Both the position numbers and the translations under genes were made by a program. This document shows, piece after piece, positions 31,043 through 41,618 of a DNA stretch of 64,000 nucleotides. The notes below the pieces were generated by a model. It was not told the origin of the DNA and did no database searches. It saw nothing but the letters and a program-made list of their open reading frames with translations. Numbering within the stretch: the first letter of the stretch is position 1; each line of letters starts with the position of its first letter. The stretch covers positions 62,001 to 126,000 of the forward strand of contig NZ_JANRHH010000037.1 in NCBI RefSeq assembly GCF_030433435.1, read 5' to 3'. Origin of the DNA: Polycladomyces subterraneus (GTDB lineage: Bacteria > Bacillota > Bacilli > Thermoactinomycetales > JIR-001).

Positions 31043-31675
31043 TCACCACGACAAACCTTCCAACAGCAAGACCCGGGCCGGGGCCGCCTCGGTGTCGACC
31101 AGCTTGATCGGAGCGGCCACCATGAAATATTGGCCTTCGTTCACTTCAGCGAGGCGCAACCCTTCGACAATGATGATATCGGCCGCAAACAGCGTTTTAT
31201 GCGTGGGGTGGCCGGGTTGGCTACGTTCGACTCCGAGAGCGTCGATCCCGACGCCGCGAACACCGATTTCAGCCAAATATTGGGCGCCGTCTTCGGCCAG
31301 GAAAATAAACTCGAAGTTGAAGGCATCCTCCAGGGAGTTGCGCGTTTTGAACAGCACAAACTCGCCTTGCCGGATACCGTAGGGCTCCAGATGCTCACGC
31401 GTGATGCCACCTTCCACGTGCGTCAATTCTAACACCCGACAAGGTCCGACCAAACGGTCCAACGGGATGGTTTTCATCGTGCCGCCTTCCGGCACCATAT
31501 GCAACGGTGAATCGACGTGAGTCCCGGTGTGTGCGTCCAAATCGATTCGGGATTCCCTTACTTTGCCAGTATCAAAGTCTTGGACGACACGGATTTTCGG
31601 TTGTTTCTCCGGTTTGTTTTTGTAAACGGGCATTCCTTCATAGATCGGTGCGGATACGTCGTATACCTTATACAT
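31043..31675 (-). CDS. Cyclase family protein (kynurenine-formamidase-like metal hydrolase)
   Basis: 210 residues of the cyclase (PF04199) family. MYKVYDVSAPIYEGMPVY is at the N-terminus, the metal-binding motif is DAHTGTHVDSPLHM (about 50), LLFKT-like FVLFKTRN follows, and AEIGVRGVGIDALGVE and HKTLFAADIIIVEGL complete the fold. Members hydrolyse N-formylkynurenine or other cyclic or amide substrates; no tryptophan-catabolic neighbours are present, so the substrate is open. The ATG at 31673-31675 follows GGGGAGGTCTTT. Confidence 0.87.
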   Translation of the reverse strand: MYKVYDVSAPIYEGMPVYKNKPEKQPKIRVVQDFDTGKVRESRIDLDAHTGTHVDSPLHMVPEGGTMKTIPLDRLVGPCRVLELTHVEGGITREHLEPYGIRQGEFVLFKTRNSLEDAFNFEFIFLAEDGAQYLAEIGVRGVGIDALGVERSQPGHPTHKTLFAADIIIVEGLRLAEVNEGQYFMVAAPIKLVDTEAAPARVLLLEGLSW

Positions 31676-31710
31676 AAAGACCTCCCCATGACATCGTAGA
31701 ATTCCACCGA

Positions 31711-33258
31711 TTACTTGCACGTGACGATTTCGATAGCCCGATTCCCTTGCACGACGGGCAGTGTACCCTGAATCCGGGACGGCCACCAATGTGCGCCTCT
31801 TCTGCTCAAAAGCTGATGCGCCGCATCCGGTCCCCACGTTCCGGCCCGGTATGGGTGCAAGGTCGACTCGTCTTGCAGATCCCACACCCGCCGGATGGGA
31901 TCGACAAATTTCCATGCCAGTGAGACTTCATCCCAATGCGTGAAGAATGTCTTATCTCCTTCGATCGCATCACCGATCAATCGTTCGTATGCTTCCGGCG
32001 ACCCGCCCCTATCGTTGCAGAACGCCATAGCGATGGGGACCACTTCGTTGTCGGCACCCGGCTTTTTGGCGTTCAACACAAAATGCAACCCTTCAACCGG
32101 GTTGATGCTGATGACGAGCAGGTTGGGCCCGAGATCGCCATTTTTATTGAAATACAGGTTTTTGGGCATCTCTTTAAACTGAATGACGATCTCCGTAGAT
32201 TTTTGCGCCATTCGTTTGCCTGTACGGATGTAAAACGGCACACCGGACCAACGGAAATTGTCTACATACAATTCTCCGGCCACAAAGGTTTCAGTAAGCG
32301 AATGAGGGTCAACGTTCTCCTCCTCCCGGTAACCCGGTACAGCGCGCCCGTCCAAAACTCCCGCCTGATACTGCCCGCGAACCATGTATTGATTCACTTC
32401 TTCTTCCGCCAGGCGGCGCAAGGAACGGAGCACTTTCACTTTCTCGTCATGTATCGCTTCCGGTACCAGCCGGCTGGGCGGCTCCATCGCCACCATCATG
32501 ATCATCTGGAGAATATGGTTCTGCACCATGTCCCTAAGCGCTCCCGCCTTGTCGTAATAGGCGGCGCGCTCCTCCACGCCGACCGTCTCACTGGCGGTAA
32601 TCTGGATGTTGTCGATGTAGCGGTTGTTCCACAACGGCTCGAACAAGGAATTGGCAAAGCGGATCACTTCGATGTTTTGGATCATCTCTTTACCCAAATA
32701 GTGATCGATCCGGTAGATTTCCTCCTCAGCAAAGGTTTGCCGGATCTGATCGTTCAATTCTTTGGCCGACGCATAATCGTGTCCGAACGGCTTCTCGATG
32801 ATCAGCCGCTTCCACCCGTTCGTCTCCGTCAATCCCGACACTTTCAGATTCATGGACACGGTGCCGAACAGATCGGGAGCCATCGCCAAGTAAAACAACC
32901 GATTGCCGGGCAAATTCCATTCATTTTCCAACCGCTCCATCAATGCGCCAAGTTGGGCATAGGCGGAAACATCCTTCACATTTAGCGGCTGGTAATAAAA
33001 ACGAGCCACAAAATCGGCCCACCCCGCTTCTTCACGTTCCAAACGTGAATGCTCGTCAATCGCCTTCCGCACCGTGTCGCGAAATTCGTCCATTGTTATC
33101 GGTCTGCGGCCTACGCCGATCACTGCGAATCGTTCATGAAGCTTTTTATCTCGGAAAAGGCCATATAAAGCCGGAAATAGCTTGCGTCTGGCAAGATCCC
33201 CCGTTCCTCCGAATATCACCATCACAAACGGTTCCACCTGGGGTTGATGGGAAGGCAT
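31711..33258 (-). CDS. zwf: Glucose-6-phosphate 1-dehydrogenase
   Basis: 515 residues. First step of the oxidative pentose phosphate pathway, making NADPH. The nucleotide motif is VIFGGTGDLARRKLFPALY, EKPFGHD is conserved, the active-site motif is RIDHYLGKEMIQN, and RNNRYIDNIQITASET-type NNRYIDNIQI and GVPFYIRTGKRMAQK lie in the catalytic domain. The SD is ATAGGAG, 5-6 nt before the ATG. Single gene. Confidence 0.97.
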   Translation of the reverse strand: MPSHQPQVEPFVMVIFGGTGDLARRKLFPALYGLFRDKKLHERFAVIGVGRRPITMDEFRDTVRKAIDEHSRLEREEAGWADFVARFYYQPLNVKDVSAYAQLGALMERLENEWNLPGNRLFYLAMAPDLFGTVSMNLKVSGLTETNGWKRLIIEKPFGHDYASAKELNDQIRQTFAEEEIYRIDHYLGKEMIQNIEVIRFANSLFEPLWNNRYIDNIQITASETVGVEERAAYYDKAGALRDMVQNHILQMIMMVAMEPPSRLVPEAIHDEKVKVLRSLRRLAEEEVNQYMVRGQYQAGVLDGRAVPGYREEENVDPHSLTETFVAGELYVDNFRWSGVPFYIRTGKRMAQKSTEIVIQFKEMPKNLYFNKNGDLGPNLLVISINPVEGLHFVLNAKKPGADNEVVPIAMAFCNDRGGSPEAYERLIGDAIEGDKTFFTHWDEVSLAWKFVDPIRRVWDLQDESTLHPYRAGTWGPDAAHQLLSRRGAHWWPSRIQGTLPVVQGNRAIEIVTCK

Positions 33259-33423
33259 GCCATTCCACTCCTATCTTGCTTTCTTCAATGTCGTTTCGTT
33301 CGGGAGAATTCCTCCCTTTATCTTTTACCCGATCTCTACGGGCAAATCATCTTTCCTTTCCATTTTCGTTTTCCTTGTCCATTTTGGCAACTCTTTTTCG
33401 GTTTTTTATCCGGTGCCACCGTA

Positions 33424-33456
33424 AAATGGGCTCCATCAATGTATGATGGAACCCAC
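33424..33456 (-). terminator. Weak terminator-like hairpin upstream of zwf
   Basis: On the minus strand AAGTGGGTTCCATCATACATTGATGGAGCCCATTTTA, a long stem with a short T-run after the stop of the membrane gene at 33476. Confidence 0.6.
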
Positions 33457-33475
33457 TTCACTTCGGTTTTATATC

Positions 33476-34000
33476 CTAGCCGACGATACGGTGTGTTTGT
33501 TCTCTCACTATCGATTCGGTCCGTCCCAATTTTCCCGCCAACACGAACATGACAACGATAATGGCAACCGTCATCAACTGCAGTACATGATGTTGAAGAT
33601 CCGGCGGCAAATGATTTCCGTACGTCGGAAGGAGCTTGATCGTTTGAACGAATTTCTCTGCATATGCTTTCGCTTCCTCGGGGGTAGCACCCCATAGGTA
33701 ACGCGGGTACCACACCCGGATCTGCAATCCGAGAAAAACCAGATAATACACTCCGGCAGAAAAGAGGAAAAATCGATACCATTTGCGTTGCCACTGATTA
33801 CGAGCAAACCAGAAAACGGCGAGGATCAGCAGCCTGGGAACATCGTTTGCCAAACTGGCACTTACACTATCCCGCCAATGATTCCTCCGCACATCGTTAA
33901 ATGGGAACAGATCCACAGACTCCGTGACTTCCCAATATAGCACGATCAGCATCTGCATGATCAATGCTGCCGTCCACCAACGGGCGCTGGACTGTTCCAT
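33476..34000 (-). CDS. Integral membrane protein of unknown function
   Basis: 174 residues with about four membrane segments: TAALIMQMLIVLYW, ASLANDVPRLLILAVFWF, FFLFSAGVYYLVFLGLQI and VLQLMTVAIIVVMFVLAG. No motif I recognise. It lies 32 bases downstream of the Yip1-like gene on the same strand, probably in one transcript. The SD is AGGAGCATGAGAA just before ATG. Confidence 0.72.
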   Translation of the reverse strand: MEQSSARWWTAALIMQMLIVLYWEVTESVDLFPFNDVRRNHWRDSVSASLANDVPRLLILAVFWFARNQWQRKWYRFFLFSAGVYYLVFLGLQIRVWYPRYLWGATPEEAKAYAEKFVQTIKLLPTYGNHLPPDLQHHVLQLMTVAIIVVMFVLAGKLGRTESIVREQTHRIVG

Positions 34001-34032
34001 TTCTCATGCTCCTCTTCCTGTTATCAAGTTGA

Positions 34033-34701
34033 TCATGATGAGGACAACGTATTGACGATTACATCGAGTAGAAACAGAAGACCCGCAACCACCCACGATC
34101 GGGCGACTGACAATCGGCAGATGATCCGCATCCCCCGTGCCAACAGCAGCAACCGCCAGATCATGAACAGATCCAGCGTCATCAAAAGCCCGGACCATCC
34201 ACCTTCCACCGGTATGTAAGCGGCCAAGCTGCTGGGCGGTTGCGTCAACCAACCGTCGGTCACCATGAGACCGATGACACCGACAGCGGTTTGCAACACC
34301 ATGAGAACCAACAGATGTGTCTGCAGGGAAAAGAGCTGGCGAAATGTCCCTTGTCCTCCCAACCCTTTCATCATCAACCAAGTAAGGCTACTGGCGATCA
34401 GAGCGTTCACCACAATTCCGATCAAACTGAACAATCCGATCAACAACGCGAGAAACGGGCTCAACCATGCTTCAGGAAAACCCGCCTGCAACAGTGAAGC
34501 GGCAACAGCAGGATTGTGACTAAGGAGAGACCCCGTCAACGCACCGAACAAAGTCTCCGCCAATGCCAACACAGCAAGTGCACCACCAAAGACCGGCTTG
34601 ACCCGAATCCGCTCCCATTGCAGATCCGGCGCCCATAACACTCCCCAGACCGAAGGTTCAGTTTTGATAGACTCCACCGAACCTGCTGTCGGCACCCTCA
34701 T
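34033..34701 (-). CDS. Yip1-domain-like membrane protein
   Basis: 222 residues. A short cytosolic N-terminus with WGVLWAPDLQWERIRVKP (the typical W...P entry of bacterial Yip1 proteins) is followed by five helices: GGALAVLALAETLFGALTG, LALLIGLFSLIGIVVNALI, LLVLMVLQTAVGVIGLMV, GLLMTLDLFMIWRLLLLA and SWVVAGLLFLLDVIVNTL. The function of bacterial members is unknown. Confidence 0.75.
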   Translation of the reverse strand: MRVPTAGSVESIKTEPSVWGVLWAPDLQWERIRVKPVFGGALAVLALAETLFGALTGSLLSHNPAVAASLLQAGFPEAWLSPFLALLIGLFSLIGIVVNALIASSLTWLMMKGLGGQGTFRQLFSLQTHLLVLMVLQTAVGVIGLMVTDGWLTQPPSSLAAYIPVEGGWSGLLMTLDLFMIWRLLLLARGMRIICRLSVARSWVVAGLLFLLDVIVNTLSSS

Positions 34702-34774
34702 CTTTTTCGCCTCCCGCCAACCCTATCCCTTTTTTACTATCATACCAATATTTGGTCTTATTTGAAAACTGGCA

Positions 34775-34808
34775 CAAAAAAATCCCCACACCGATTAGGT
34801 GTGGGGAT
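34775..34808 (-). terminator. Terminator of the rapZ-crh cluster
   Basis: On the minus strand ATCCCCACACCTAATCGGTGTGGGGAT followed by TTTTTTTG, immediately after the crh stop. Confidence 0.93.
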
Positions 34809-34811
34809 CGA

Positions 34812-35069
34812 TCAATCCGCTTTGCTGACGATCTCCGCCAATGCGTTCACCGCTTCCTCGGCGTCAGCTCCTTCGGCGGAGATGGTGATTTCGGTTCCGG
34901 AAGCAACCGCTAGACTCATGATACCCATGATGCTTTTGGCGTTCACCTTTTTATCGCCTTTGGTCACAAAAATATCCGAGGTGTACTTGTTGGCCTCCTG
35001 CACAAACATGGCAGCCGGCCGGGCATGCAGACCGGTCCGCAGTTGAACGACTACTTTTTTTTCAACCAT
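34812..35069 (-). CDS. crh: HPr-family phosphocarrier at the crh position (His15 present)
   Basis: 85 residues, as Crh of Bacillus, and placed directly after whiA as crh is. It has TGLHARPAAMFVQEANKYTSD with His15 and NAKSIMGIMSLAVASGTE with the regulatory Ser46. Bacillus Crh has Gln15 and cannot take the PTS phosphate; this protein keeps His15 and so may serve both as HPr in sugar transport and as CcpA corepressor when phosphorylated on Ser46. The symbol rests on synteny; ptsH-like function is possible. Confidence 0.9.
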   Translation of the reverse strand: MVEKKVVVQLRTGLHARPAAMFVQEANKYTSDIFVTKGDKKVNAKSIMGIMSLAVASGTEITISAEGADAEEAVNALAEIVSKAD

Positions 35070-35135
35070 AGGATATTCCTCCTTTTGTGGGTGGTTTTAA
35101 AATGGGTTGAAGCGGTTTCCCCCGAGCCTCTTCCG

Positions 35136-36080
35136 TTATTCTCCGCCCGATTTGCGGCGGAGACGTTCCGCGATTTCGTCCAGTTTGCGCAAGCGATGAT
35201 TGACGGCCGACTTGCTCACTTTCCCGCCTGGCAGCATTTGTCCCAGTTCTGTGAGCGTAATGTCGGGATGTTGCAACCGGACTTCGGCGATCTCACGCAA
35301 ACGATGCGGCAGGTTATCCAATCCGATTTCCCGGTCGATTAACTGGATATTGTCAATTTGCCTCATGGCCGCCTGGATGGTTTTATTCAGGTTGGCCGTC
35401 TCGCAGTTGACCAGTCGGTTGACCGAGTTGCGCATATCTTTCATGATGCGGACATCTTCAAAACGGAGCAAAGACTGGTGAGCACCGATAATGTTGAGCA
35501 ACTCACCGATTTTGTCCCCTTCCTTGATGTAGACCACAAACCCCTTTTTCCGCTCGATGATTTTTGCATGCAAACGAAAACGGTTCATCAGGCGGCACAG
35601 GGCTTCACTGTGGTCGTGGTATGTGGAGATAATCTCCAGATGATAAGAACCGCTGTCCGGATTGTTGACTGATCCGCCGGCCAGAAATGCCCCTCGCAAA
35701 TATGCCCTTTTGCAGCAGTTTTTTTCGATCAGATCCGGCGCGATTCCTTTGACCCGCTCAAACCCTTCCCCTAGGATACGCAAATCGCGCAGGATTTCCT
35801 TCGCTCGAACAGACAAACGGACGAGGTAGACATTATTTTTTTTCAACCGCACCTTTTTGCGGACCAGCACCTCGGCTTGCAGTTGATACAGGTCCTTGAT
35901 CAACGCATAGGTACGCCGGGCGATGGCGGCGTTTTCCGTGGTGATGTCCAGCACGATGCGCTGGCGGGCAATCTGCATCACCCCATTCATGCGCGCCAAT
36001 GCAGACAGTTCCGCCCGCCGGCAACAGGTGTCCGATTCGATGCGGGTCAATTCCTTTTTGGTTGCTGAAGTAAAAGACAT
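35136..36080 (-). CDS. whiA: DNA-binding protein WhiA
   Basis: 314 residues. [14 protein letters not shown] is at the N-terminus. A LAGLIDADG-derived domain ([19 protein letters not shown]...YHLEI) follows, then a C-terminal WhiA HTH ([43 protein letters not shown]). In Firmicutes it affects cell division and chromosome segregation. It lies 13 bases after glmR, in operon order rapZ-glmR-whiA-crh. Confidence 0.97.
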   Translation of the reverse strand: MSFTSATKKELTRIESDTCCRRAELSALARMNGVMQIARQRIVLDITTENAAIARRTYALIKDLYQLQAEVLVRKKVRLKKNNVYLVRLSVRAKEILRDLRILGEGFERVKGIAPDLIEKNCCKRAYLRGAFLAGGSVNNPDSGSYHLEIISTYHDHSEALCRLMNRFRLHAKIIERKKGFVVYIKEGDKIGELLNIIGAHQSLLRFEDVRIMKDMRNSVNRLVNCETANLNKTIQAAMRQIDNIQLIDREIGLDNLPHRLREIAEVRLQHPDITLTELGQMLPGGKVSKSAVNHRLRKLDEIAERLRRKSGGE

Positions 36081-36093
36081 AATTCATCATCCT

Positions 36094-37095
36094 TCACATA
36101 CCATGACGCTGGTACACCCGGTCGCGCAAGAGCCGGATGATGTGGCGGCTAATCCTGCTCGCGTTGTGACGCAACACGGATCGGTACAATAATAAATTAT
36201 CTGCGATCACTTCACAACCGAGCTGTCGGATGCGTTCGGTATCAGGCAAAACAGGAATCGCCCCTTTTTCCGCGTATTGCTTCTGGATGGAAGGCGGCGG
36301 CAACTCATTGTTGACGATGGCCACATCGAAGAATCTCTCGCCGACGTGCCGGTGGATGGCGGCGATATGATCACTCGCTGTGTAATCGTCTGTCTCCCCC
36401 GGTTGGGTCATGACGTTGCAGATGTAGATTTTTTTCGCCTGCGATGCCCGAATCGCATCCGCCATTCCTTTGACCAACAGGTTGGGCAGGATACTGGTAT
36501 ATAAACTCCCCGGTCCGACTACGATCCCATCTGCTTCGGCAATGGCGTGCAATGCCTCTTCCAACGGCTGTGGGTCTGGCGGATCCAAGAAGACACGCCG
36601 AATCGTTTTGCCCGCTTTGGGAATCTGGGACTCCCCCCGGACGATGGTGCCGTCCATCATTTCCGCAATCAGCACCACGTCCTGCTCACTGGCAGGCAAC
36701 ACGCGACCGCGCACGGCGAGCACTCGGCTCAATTCCTTGATCCCGCGGGTGAATCCCCCCGTCAAATCGTTCATGGCGGCAATCAGTAAATTGCCCAACG
36801 TGTGGCCGGCAAGTCCTTCCCCATTCTTAAACCGATATTGCAACACCTTTTCCAAGAGGGGTTCCGTATCCGCCAGTGCGACCAATACATTGCGGATATC
36901 CCCTGGTGGCGGCATCTGCATGTCGTTGCGCAAACGGCCGGAACTTCCACCATCGTCCGCCACCGTCACAATGGCCGTGATGTCTACCGGGAATTTCTTG
37001 AGGCCGCGTAAGATCACGGGAAGCCCGGTACCCCCTCCGATGACTACGATGCGCAGGCGGCGATACCTCCTTTTTCTCCTCACCATCGCTGACAT
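36094..37095 (-). CDS. glmR: Gluconeogenesis factor YvcK/GlmR
   Basis: 333 residues of the CofD-like YvcK family. A basic N-terminus precedes RIVVIGGGTGLPVILRGLK, AIVTVADDGGSSGRLR, PPGDIRNVLVALAD, AGHTLGNLLIAAM and VGPGSLYTSILPNLLV. It binds UDP-GlcNAc and stimulates GlmS to route carbon to the wall on gluconeogenic media, as shown for B. subtilis. The ATG lies 9 bases after the rapZ stop. Confidence 0.96.
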   Translation of the reverse strand: MSAMVRRKRRYRRLRIVVIGGGTGLPVILRGLKKFPVDITAIVTVADDGGSSGRLRNDMQMPPPGDIRNVLVALADTEPLLEKVLQYRFKNGEGLAGHTLGNLLIAAMNDLTGGFTRGIKELSRVLAVRGRVLPASEQDVVLIAEMMDGTIVRGESQIPKAGKTIRRVFLDPPDPQPLEEALHAIAEADGIVVGPGSLYTSILPNLLVKGMADAIRASQAKKIYICNVMTQPGETDDYTASDHIAAIHRHVGERFFDVAIVNNELPPPSIQKQYAEKGAIPVLPDTERIRQLGCEVIADNLLLYRSVLRHNASRISRHIIRLLRDRVYQRHGM

Positions 37096-37104
37096 CCCGA
37101 CCGC

Positions 37105-37980
37105 TCACCTATCTTTCTCCATGTCCCGATGTATCACTTGGCAATGCGCTTGTTTCCGGAACTTTTGGCAGAGATATTCGGAAATCGCAACGGAACGGTG
37201 TTTGCCTCCCGTACAACCGATGCCGATCACCAATTGGGTTTTCCCTTCCCTGTGGTAATGAGGAAGGAGAAAGTGCAGAAGGTCTTCCAATTTCTCAAGA
37301 AACTGCTTGGTTTCCTCCCACTTCATCACGTAGTCAAACACATCCTGGTCTCTTCCTGTATGGGGACGCAACGATTCGACATAGTGGGGATTGGGGAGAA
37401 AACGGACATCAAAAACCAAATCAGCGTCGATTGGAATTCCGTATTTAAACCCGAACGACATGAAGGTAACCGAAAACGGATTGGTGTCGACCGAACCGAA
37501 ACGGGACGCGATCTTTTCTTTCAGCTCCGCCGGTTTGAGCGAACTGGTGTCAATGATCTGGTGTGCACGCCCCTTGATTTCTTCCAACAACTTCCGTTCC
37601 TGTGTGATGCCGTCCAATGGTGTCCCGTCGGGGGATAACGGATGGCGCCGCCGCGTCTCTTTGTACCGTCGCACCAATGTCTGGTCGCTGGCGTCCAGAA
37701 AAAGGATATGATAATGAATGCCGTGATGCTTTTCCAGCGTATCCAACGACTCAAACAGTGAAGAAAAGAAATCCCGACCGCGAAGATCGATCACCAGCGC
37801 GACCCGACGCAGTTTCCCTTTCGATTGCTCCAACAACTCTGCGAATTTGGGCAGCAATATAGGCGGCAAGTTGTCGATGCAAAAAAAGCCGAGATCCTCT
37901 AAGCTTTGTACGGCAACCGTTTTGCCCGCTCCGGACATCCCGGTGATGACAACCAGGTTGATCTCCTTTTTTGCATCCAT
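37105..37980 (-). CDS. rapZ: RNase adapter/nucleotide-binding protein RapZ (YvcJ)
   Basis: 291 residues. The Walker A motif is [20 protein letters not shown] (about 10), the Walker B-like segment is [13 protein letters not shown], and the conserved C-terminal nucleotide and peptide site is [20 protein letters not shown]. In E. coli it controls GlmS mRNA decay; in Bacillus YvcJ hydrolyses GTP and affects competence. The ATG at 37978-37980 has GGGGTGAT upstream; the ATG three codons earlier overlaps the SD. Confidence 0.96.
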   Translation of the reverse strand: MDAKKEINLVVITGMSGAGKTVAVQSLEDLGFFCIDNLPPILLPKFAELLEQSKGKLRRVALVIDLRGRDFFSSLFESLDTLEKHHGIHYHILFLDASDQTLVRRYKETRRRHPLSPDGTPLDGITQERKLLEEIKGRAHQIIDTSSLKPAELKEKIASRFGSVDTNPFSVTFMSFGFKYGIPIDADLVFDVRFLPNPHYVESLRPHTGRDQDVFDYVMKWEETKQFLEKLEDLLHFLLPHYHREGKTQLVIGIGCTGGKHRSVAISEYLCQKFRKQAHCQVIHRDMEKDR

Positions 37981-38003
37981 CGTTATCACCCCACTAACGG
38001 CTT

Positions 38004-38981
38004 CTACCTCGTATAGGAAGAGGAAGCCGGATTCTCTCGTCTCGCGATCAAACCAGCGGCACCGATAATGCCTGCGTTGTTGCCCAGCTTCGCAGGCACG
38101 ATTTCCACACCCTCTGCCGCGCTCGGTAACGCATGTGCCCGGTAAGCATCCTTAAGCGGTTGGAACAGCGTATCACCCGCTTGGGCAACCCCGCCTCCAA
38201 TGACAAACCGCGCGGGGTTCAGAACAACCGTAATCATGGCCATCACCCGCGCCAATGCATCGACAGCCGTCTGCACCACCCGGGAAGCAACCGCATCGCC
38301 ACGCTCCGCCGCCTGAAACACATCTCGGGCGGTCAGCTCTCCGGTTTGGACCGTTTCAGCCAATACGGTGGACTCCCCTTTTTCCAACGCTTCTCTGGCC
38401 AGTCGGACAATGCCGGTAGCTGAAGAAATCGTTTCCAAACAACCGCACTGACCGCATCCACAACGCGCGCCCCCCGGCTCGACGCAAACATGACCGATTT
38501 CCCCGGCAGCGTTGGATATTCCATGGATCAAACGGCCTCCCGCAATCACACCACCGCCAACGCCGGTTCCCAGCGTGATCGCCACCATGTCGTCCACTCC
38601 TGCTCCGGCACCGCTCCACGATTCGCCCAATGCAGCGACATTGGCATCATTGTCGATGCGAACCGGTCGCCTGCAAAGCGTTTCCAATCGTTTCACGATG
38701 GGAACGTTTTCCCACGGTAAATTGGTCAGCCGCTTGATCACCCCCCGCTCCAGGTCCAAAAACCCCGGCAATCCCATGCCGATGCCGACGATTTGGTCCC
38801 ATGAGGCTCCGGATTGGGTCGTCACCTCATGCACGGCCTCCACCACACGTTGCAGAACCGGTTCGGGCCCTTCTCCAAACGTTGGAACCTCTGTGTGATT
38901 CAGCAAATTCCCTTCTCCGTCGACCACACCAATTTTGGCGCTTGTACCACCCAAATCGATCCCGATGTAACGTGCTTCCAT
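38004..38981 (-). CDS. glcK: Glucokinase, ROK family
   Basis: 325 residues. [17 protein letters not shown] is the phosphate-1 motif. [11 protein letters not shown] has the catalytic Asp, [17 protein letters not shown] and [12 protein letters not shown] follow, and [17 protein letters not shown] is the zinc-binding ROK signature. It phosphorylates free glucose with ATP. It lies 23 bases upstream of rapZ, an unusual insertion between the NUDIX gene and rapZ that links glucose entry with the glmR/crh carbon-control genes. Confidence 0.95.
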   Translation of the reverse strand: MEARYIGIDLGGTSAKIGVVDGEGNLLNHTEVPTFGEGPEPVLQRVVEAVHEVTTQSGASWDQIVGIGMGLPGFLDLERGVIKRLTNLPWENVPIVKRLETLCRRPVRIDNDANVAALGESWSGAGAGVDDMVAITLGTGVGGGVIAGGRLIHGISNAAGEIGHVCVEPGGARCGCGQCGCLETISSATGIVRLAREALEKGESTVLAETVQTGELTARDVFQAAERGDAVASRVVQTAVDALARVMAMITVVLNPARFVIGGGVAQAGDTLFQPLKDAYRAHALPSAAEGVEIVPAKLGNNAGIIGAAGLIARRENPASSSYTR

Positions 38982-39048
38982 TCCTCCATACCCCTCGTCT
39001 GAATGGTCTTGCGACTTGCTATGACTATACTCCAATGAAGAAAACGGG

Positions 39049-39525
39049 TCAAGCAAGCACATTTTCTGCCCCGGTGTGAAACGTGTAATCAATCAGTTCC
39101 TCCGACGGCGTATACGTAAAACGCCCAATCAGCAGGTCCTGGCCGGAAGCGATCGGGCCGAACACAAACCGATCCCCGGGTGCTGTCGGCAGTCGGCTGA
39201 TCGTTTCCACAGGATGCCAACGCAAAATCCCTTCTTCTGTGTGCCGCAGCAACGAACCCGTATAGCGATCCGCATAAAAAGTAAACATCATCCATTCCTG
39301 CACCAACTGATCCCCATCCCGCACACACATCGTAAATACCCCGCGCAAACGCGGTTGGATCAGGGTGAGTCCAGTCTCTTCGACAAATTCACGTTGAACG
39401 GTTTCCAACAGCGTCTCGCCGGGTTCCACTTTGCCACCAGGAGCGGTCCACCATCCGCGTCGCGGTTTTTGCAGCAACAACACACGGTTCCGGTCCCGCA
39501 AAATGCAATTGGCCACACGTTGCAT
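39049..39525 (-). CDS. NUDIX hydrolase (YvcI/MutT-like)
   Basis: 158 residues. The NUDIX box is complete: GGKVEPGETLLETVQREFVEETGL (positions about 32-55, G-x5-E-x7-REx2EE). The C-terminal part has FVFGPIASGQDL. It would hydrolyse a nucleoside diphosphate derivative such as 8-oxo-dGTP. It is at the yvcI position at the head of the rapZ cluster. SD-like AGGTGAAAGCGG precedes the ATG. Confidence 0.92.
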   Translation of the reverse strand: MQRVANCILRDRNRVLLLQKPRRGWWTAPGGKVEPGETLLETVQREFVEETGLTLIQPRLRGVFTMCVRDGDQLVQEWMMFTFYADRYTGSLLRHTEEGILRWHPVETISRLPTAPGDRFVFGPIASGQDLLIGRFTYTPSEELIDYTFHTGAENVLA

Positions 39526-39583
39526 CCGCTTTCACCTCTGGATTTTAGCATATCATTCTAATTCCTGACGTGTAAATTTTTTT

Positions 39584-39614
39584 TAAAAGAAAACAAGCGG
39601 GGATGACCCCCGCT
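39584..39614 (-). terminator. Terminator of the CBS-protein gene
   Basis: On the minus strand AGCGGGGGTCATCCCCGCT followed by TGTTTTCTTTTAAAAAAAATTT. Confidence 0.8.
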
Positions 39615-39661
39615 GAGACGATTCGTCATATCCTGTGGGCGTGGAAAAATCGAACCGGTCG

Positions 39662-40174
39662 TCATCTTCGGGGCAAAATGGAATCGGATTCTCGCGCTTC
39701 CCGCTTTGTTCCGGGATGTGAGTCCGCTTGCATCGCCTGCCAAAACTCCTGCTGAAAATACTCGGTCACCTTTTGCATTAATACCCGCCGGGTCAAGATA
39801 CCAATAAATTTGTTTTTCATATCGATAATCGGAATGTAGGGCCGATCGATCAGCACTTCAAAAGCGAAAGAGAAAATGGAGTTGGCCATGATTCCGGAGT
39901 GATTCTTGTTCATTGCTTCGTACACACGATGATGAGGGAGCATCTGGAAGTTGAAATCTCCTTTGGACATCATGAAGTCCAAGATGTTTGTCTTACTGAT
40001 CAATCCCTCGACTTCCCCGTTTTCATTGATCACCGGTACCGATGCGTATCCGCGCCGCATCAACACCAACAATGCCCGCTCCAATGTCCAGTCGGGCGCC
40101 ACCGTCACCACTTTTTCTTTCGGAATGATCAACGACGCAATCTCTTTGGAAAACAGGAATCCGTCGTTTTTCAT
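39662..40174 (-). CDS. cbpB: CBS-domain protein, CbpB/DarB-like
   Basis: 170 residues with two CBS motifs: VVTVAPDWTLERALLVLMRRGYASVPV...GLISKTNILDFMM and a second region FEVLIDRPYIPIIDMKNKFIGILTRRVLMQKV. The layout and length match YkuL/CbpB (DarB), which binds c-di-AMP and regulates Rel and pyruvate carboxylase in Bacillus. The ATG at 40172-40174 follows AGGGGAGAGCAAC; a longer upstream frame lacks an SD. Ligand binding is inferred. Confidence 0.8.
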   Translation of the reverse strand: MKNDGFLFSKEIASLIIPKEKVVTVAPDWTLERALLVLMRRGYASVPVINENGEVEGLISKTNILDFMMSKGDFNFQMLPHHRVYEAMNKNHSGIMANSIFSFAFEVLIDRPYIPIIDMKNKFIGILTRRVLMQKVTEYFQQEFWQAMQADSHPGTKREARESDSILPRR

Positions 40175-40408
40175 GTTGCTCTCCCCTGTCGCGGAAATAC
40201 GGTCGATAGTCAGGACATAAAAATACCGCCGGACAGGCGCCCCGGCGGCGAAAAAACTTGCACCAGATGCGCCTTCTCTCCATTTCATGCGCAACTGCTT
40301 CGATCCGTTTGGACGTTGACATGTCCCTCAATTATCGAAACGGTGATCCGCACTGGAGAGTTCCCGTCATGGTCTTTAGCTTCTCGCCGTCTGATGCGAT
40401 GCTTCCTT

Positions 40409-41362
<954 letters not shown>

Positions 41363-41383
41363 TTATACAATCGCATGCAAACA

Positions 41384-41407
41384 TCCCACATTCGAAGGTG
41401 GGATGTA
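41384..41407 (-). other. Hairpin upstream of trxB
   Basis: A perfect 8-bp inverted repeat CATCCCAC/GTGGGATG with an 8-base loop in the trxB leader. The T-run is poor, so it is either a weak terminator for the thioredoxin-like gene or a leader structure. The remainder of 41351-41618 holds nothing I recognise. Confidence 0.45.
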
Positions 41408-41618
41408 AGATGGAACCTTTCCAACTCCTGTATACCCGTTTTGCTGCCGTCGATAACTTGAAAAAAGCCAAAACAGGGCCTATTTAAAACACGTTCCCAC
41501 CTGTTGGCGTTTCCTCCGCCTCGGCGGGAACTGTTTCACAAAGGCGTGTCTCTTTTCACCATTTGTCAGGCACGCCTGAAAGCCGCTCAACTGAGAAACG
41601 GCCCACACTCTTTACCCT

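Noticed and set aside
33336-33794. 152-codon minus ORF overlapping the membrane gene at 33476
   Set aside because: Composition is unnatural and it is out of frame with the clear four-helix protein.
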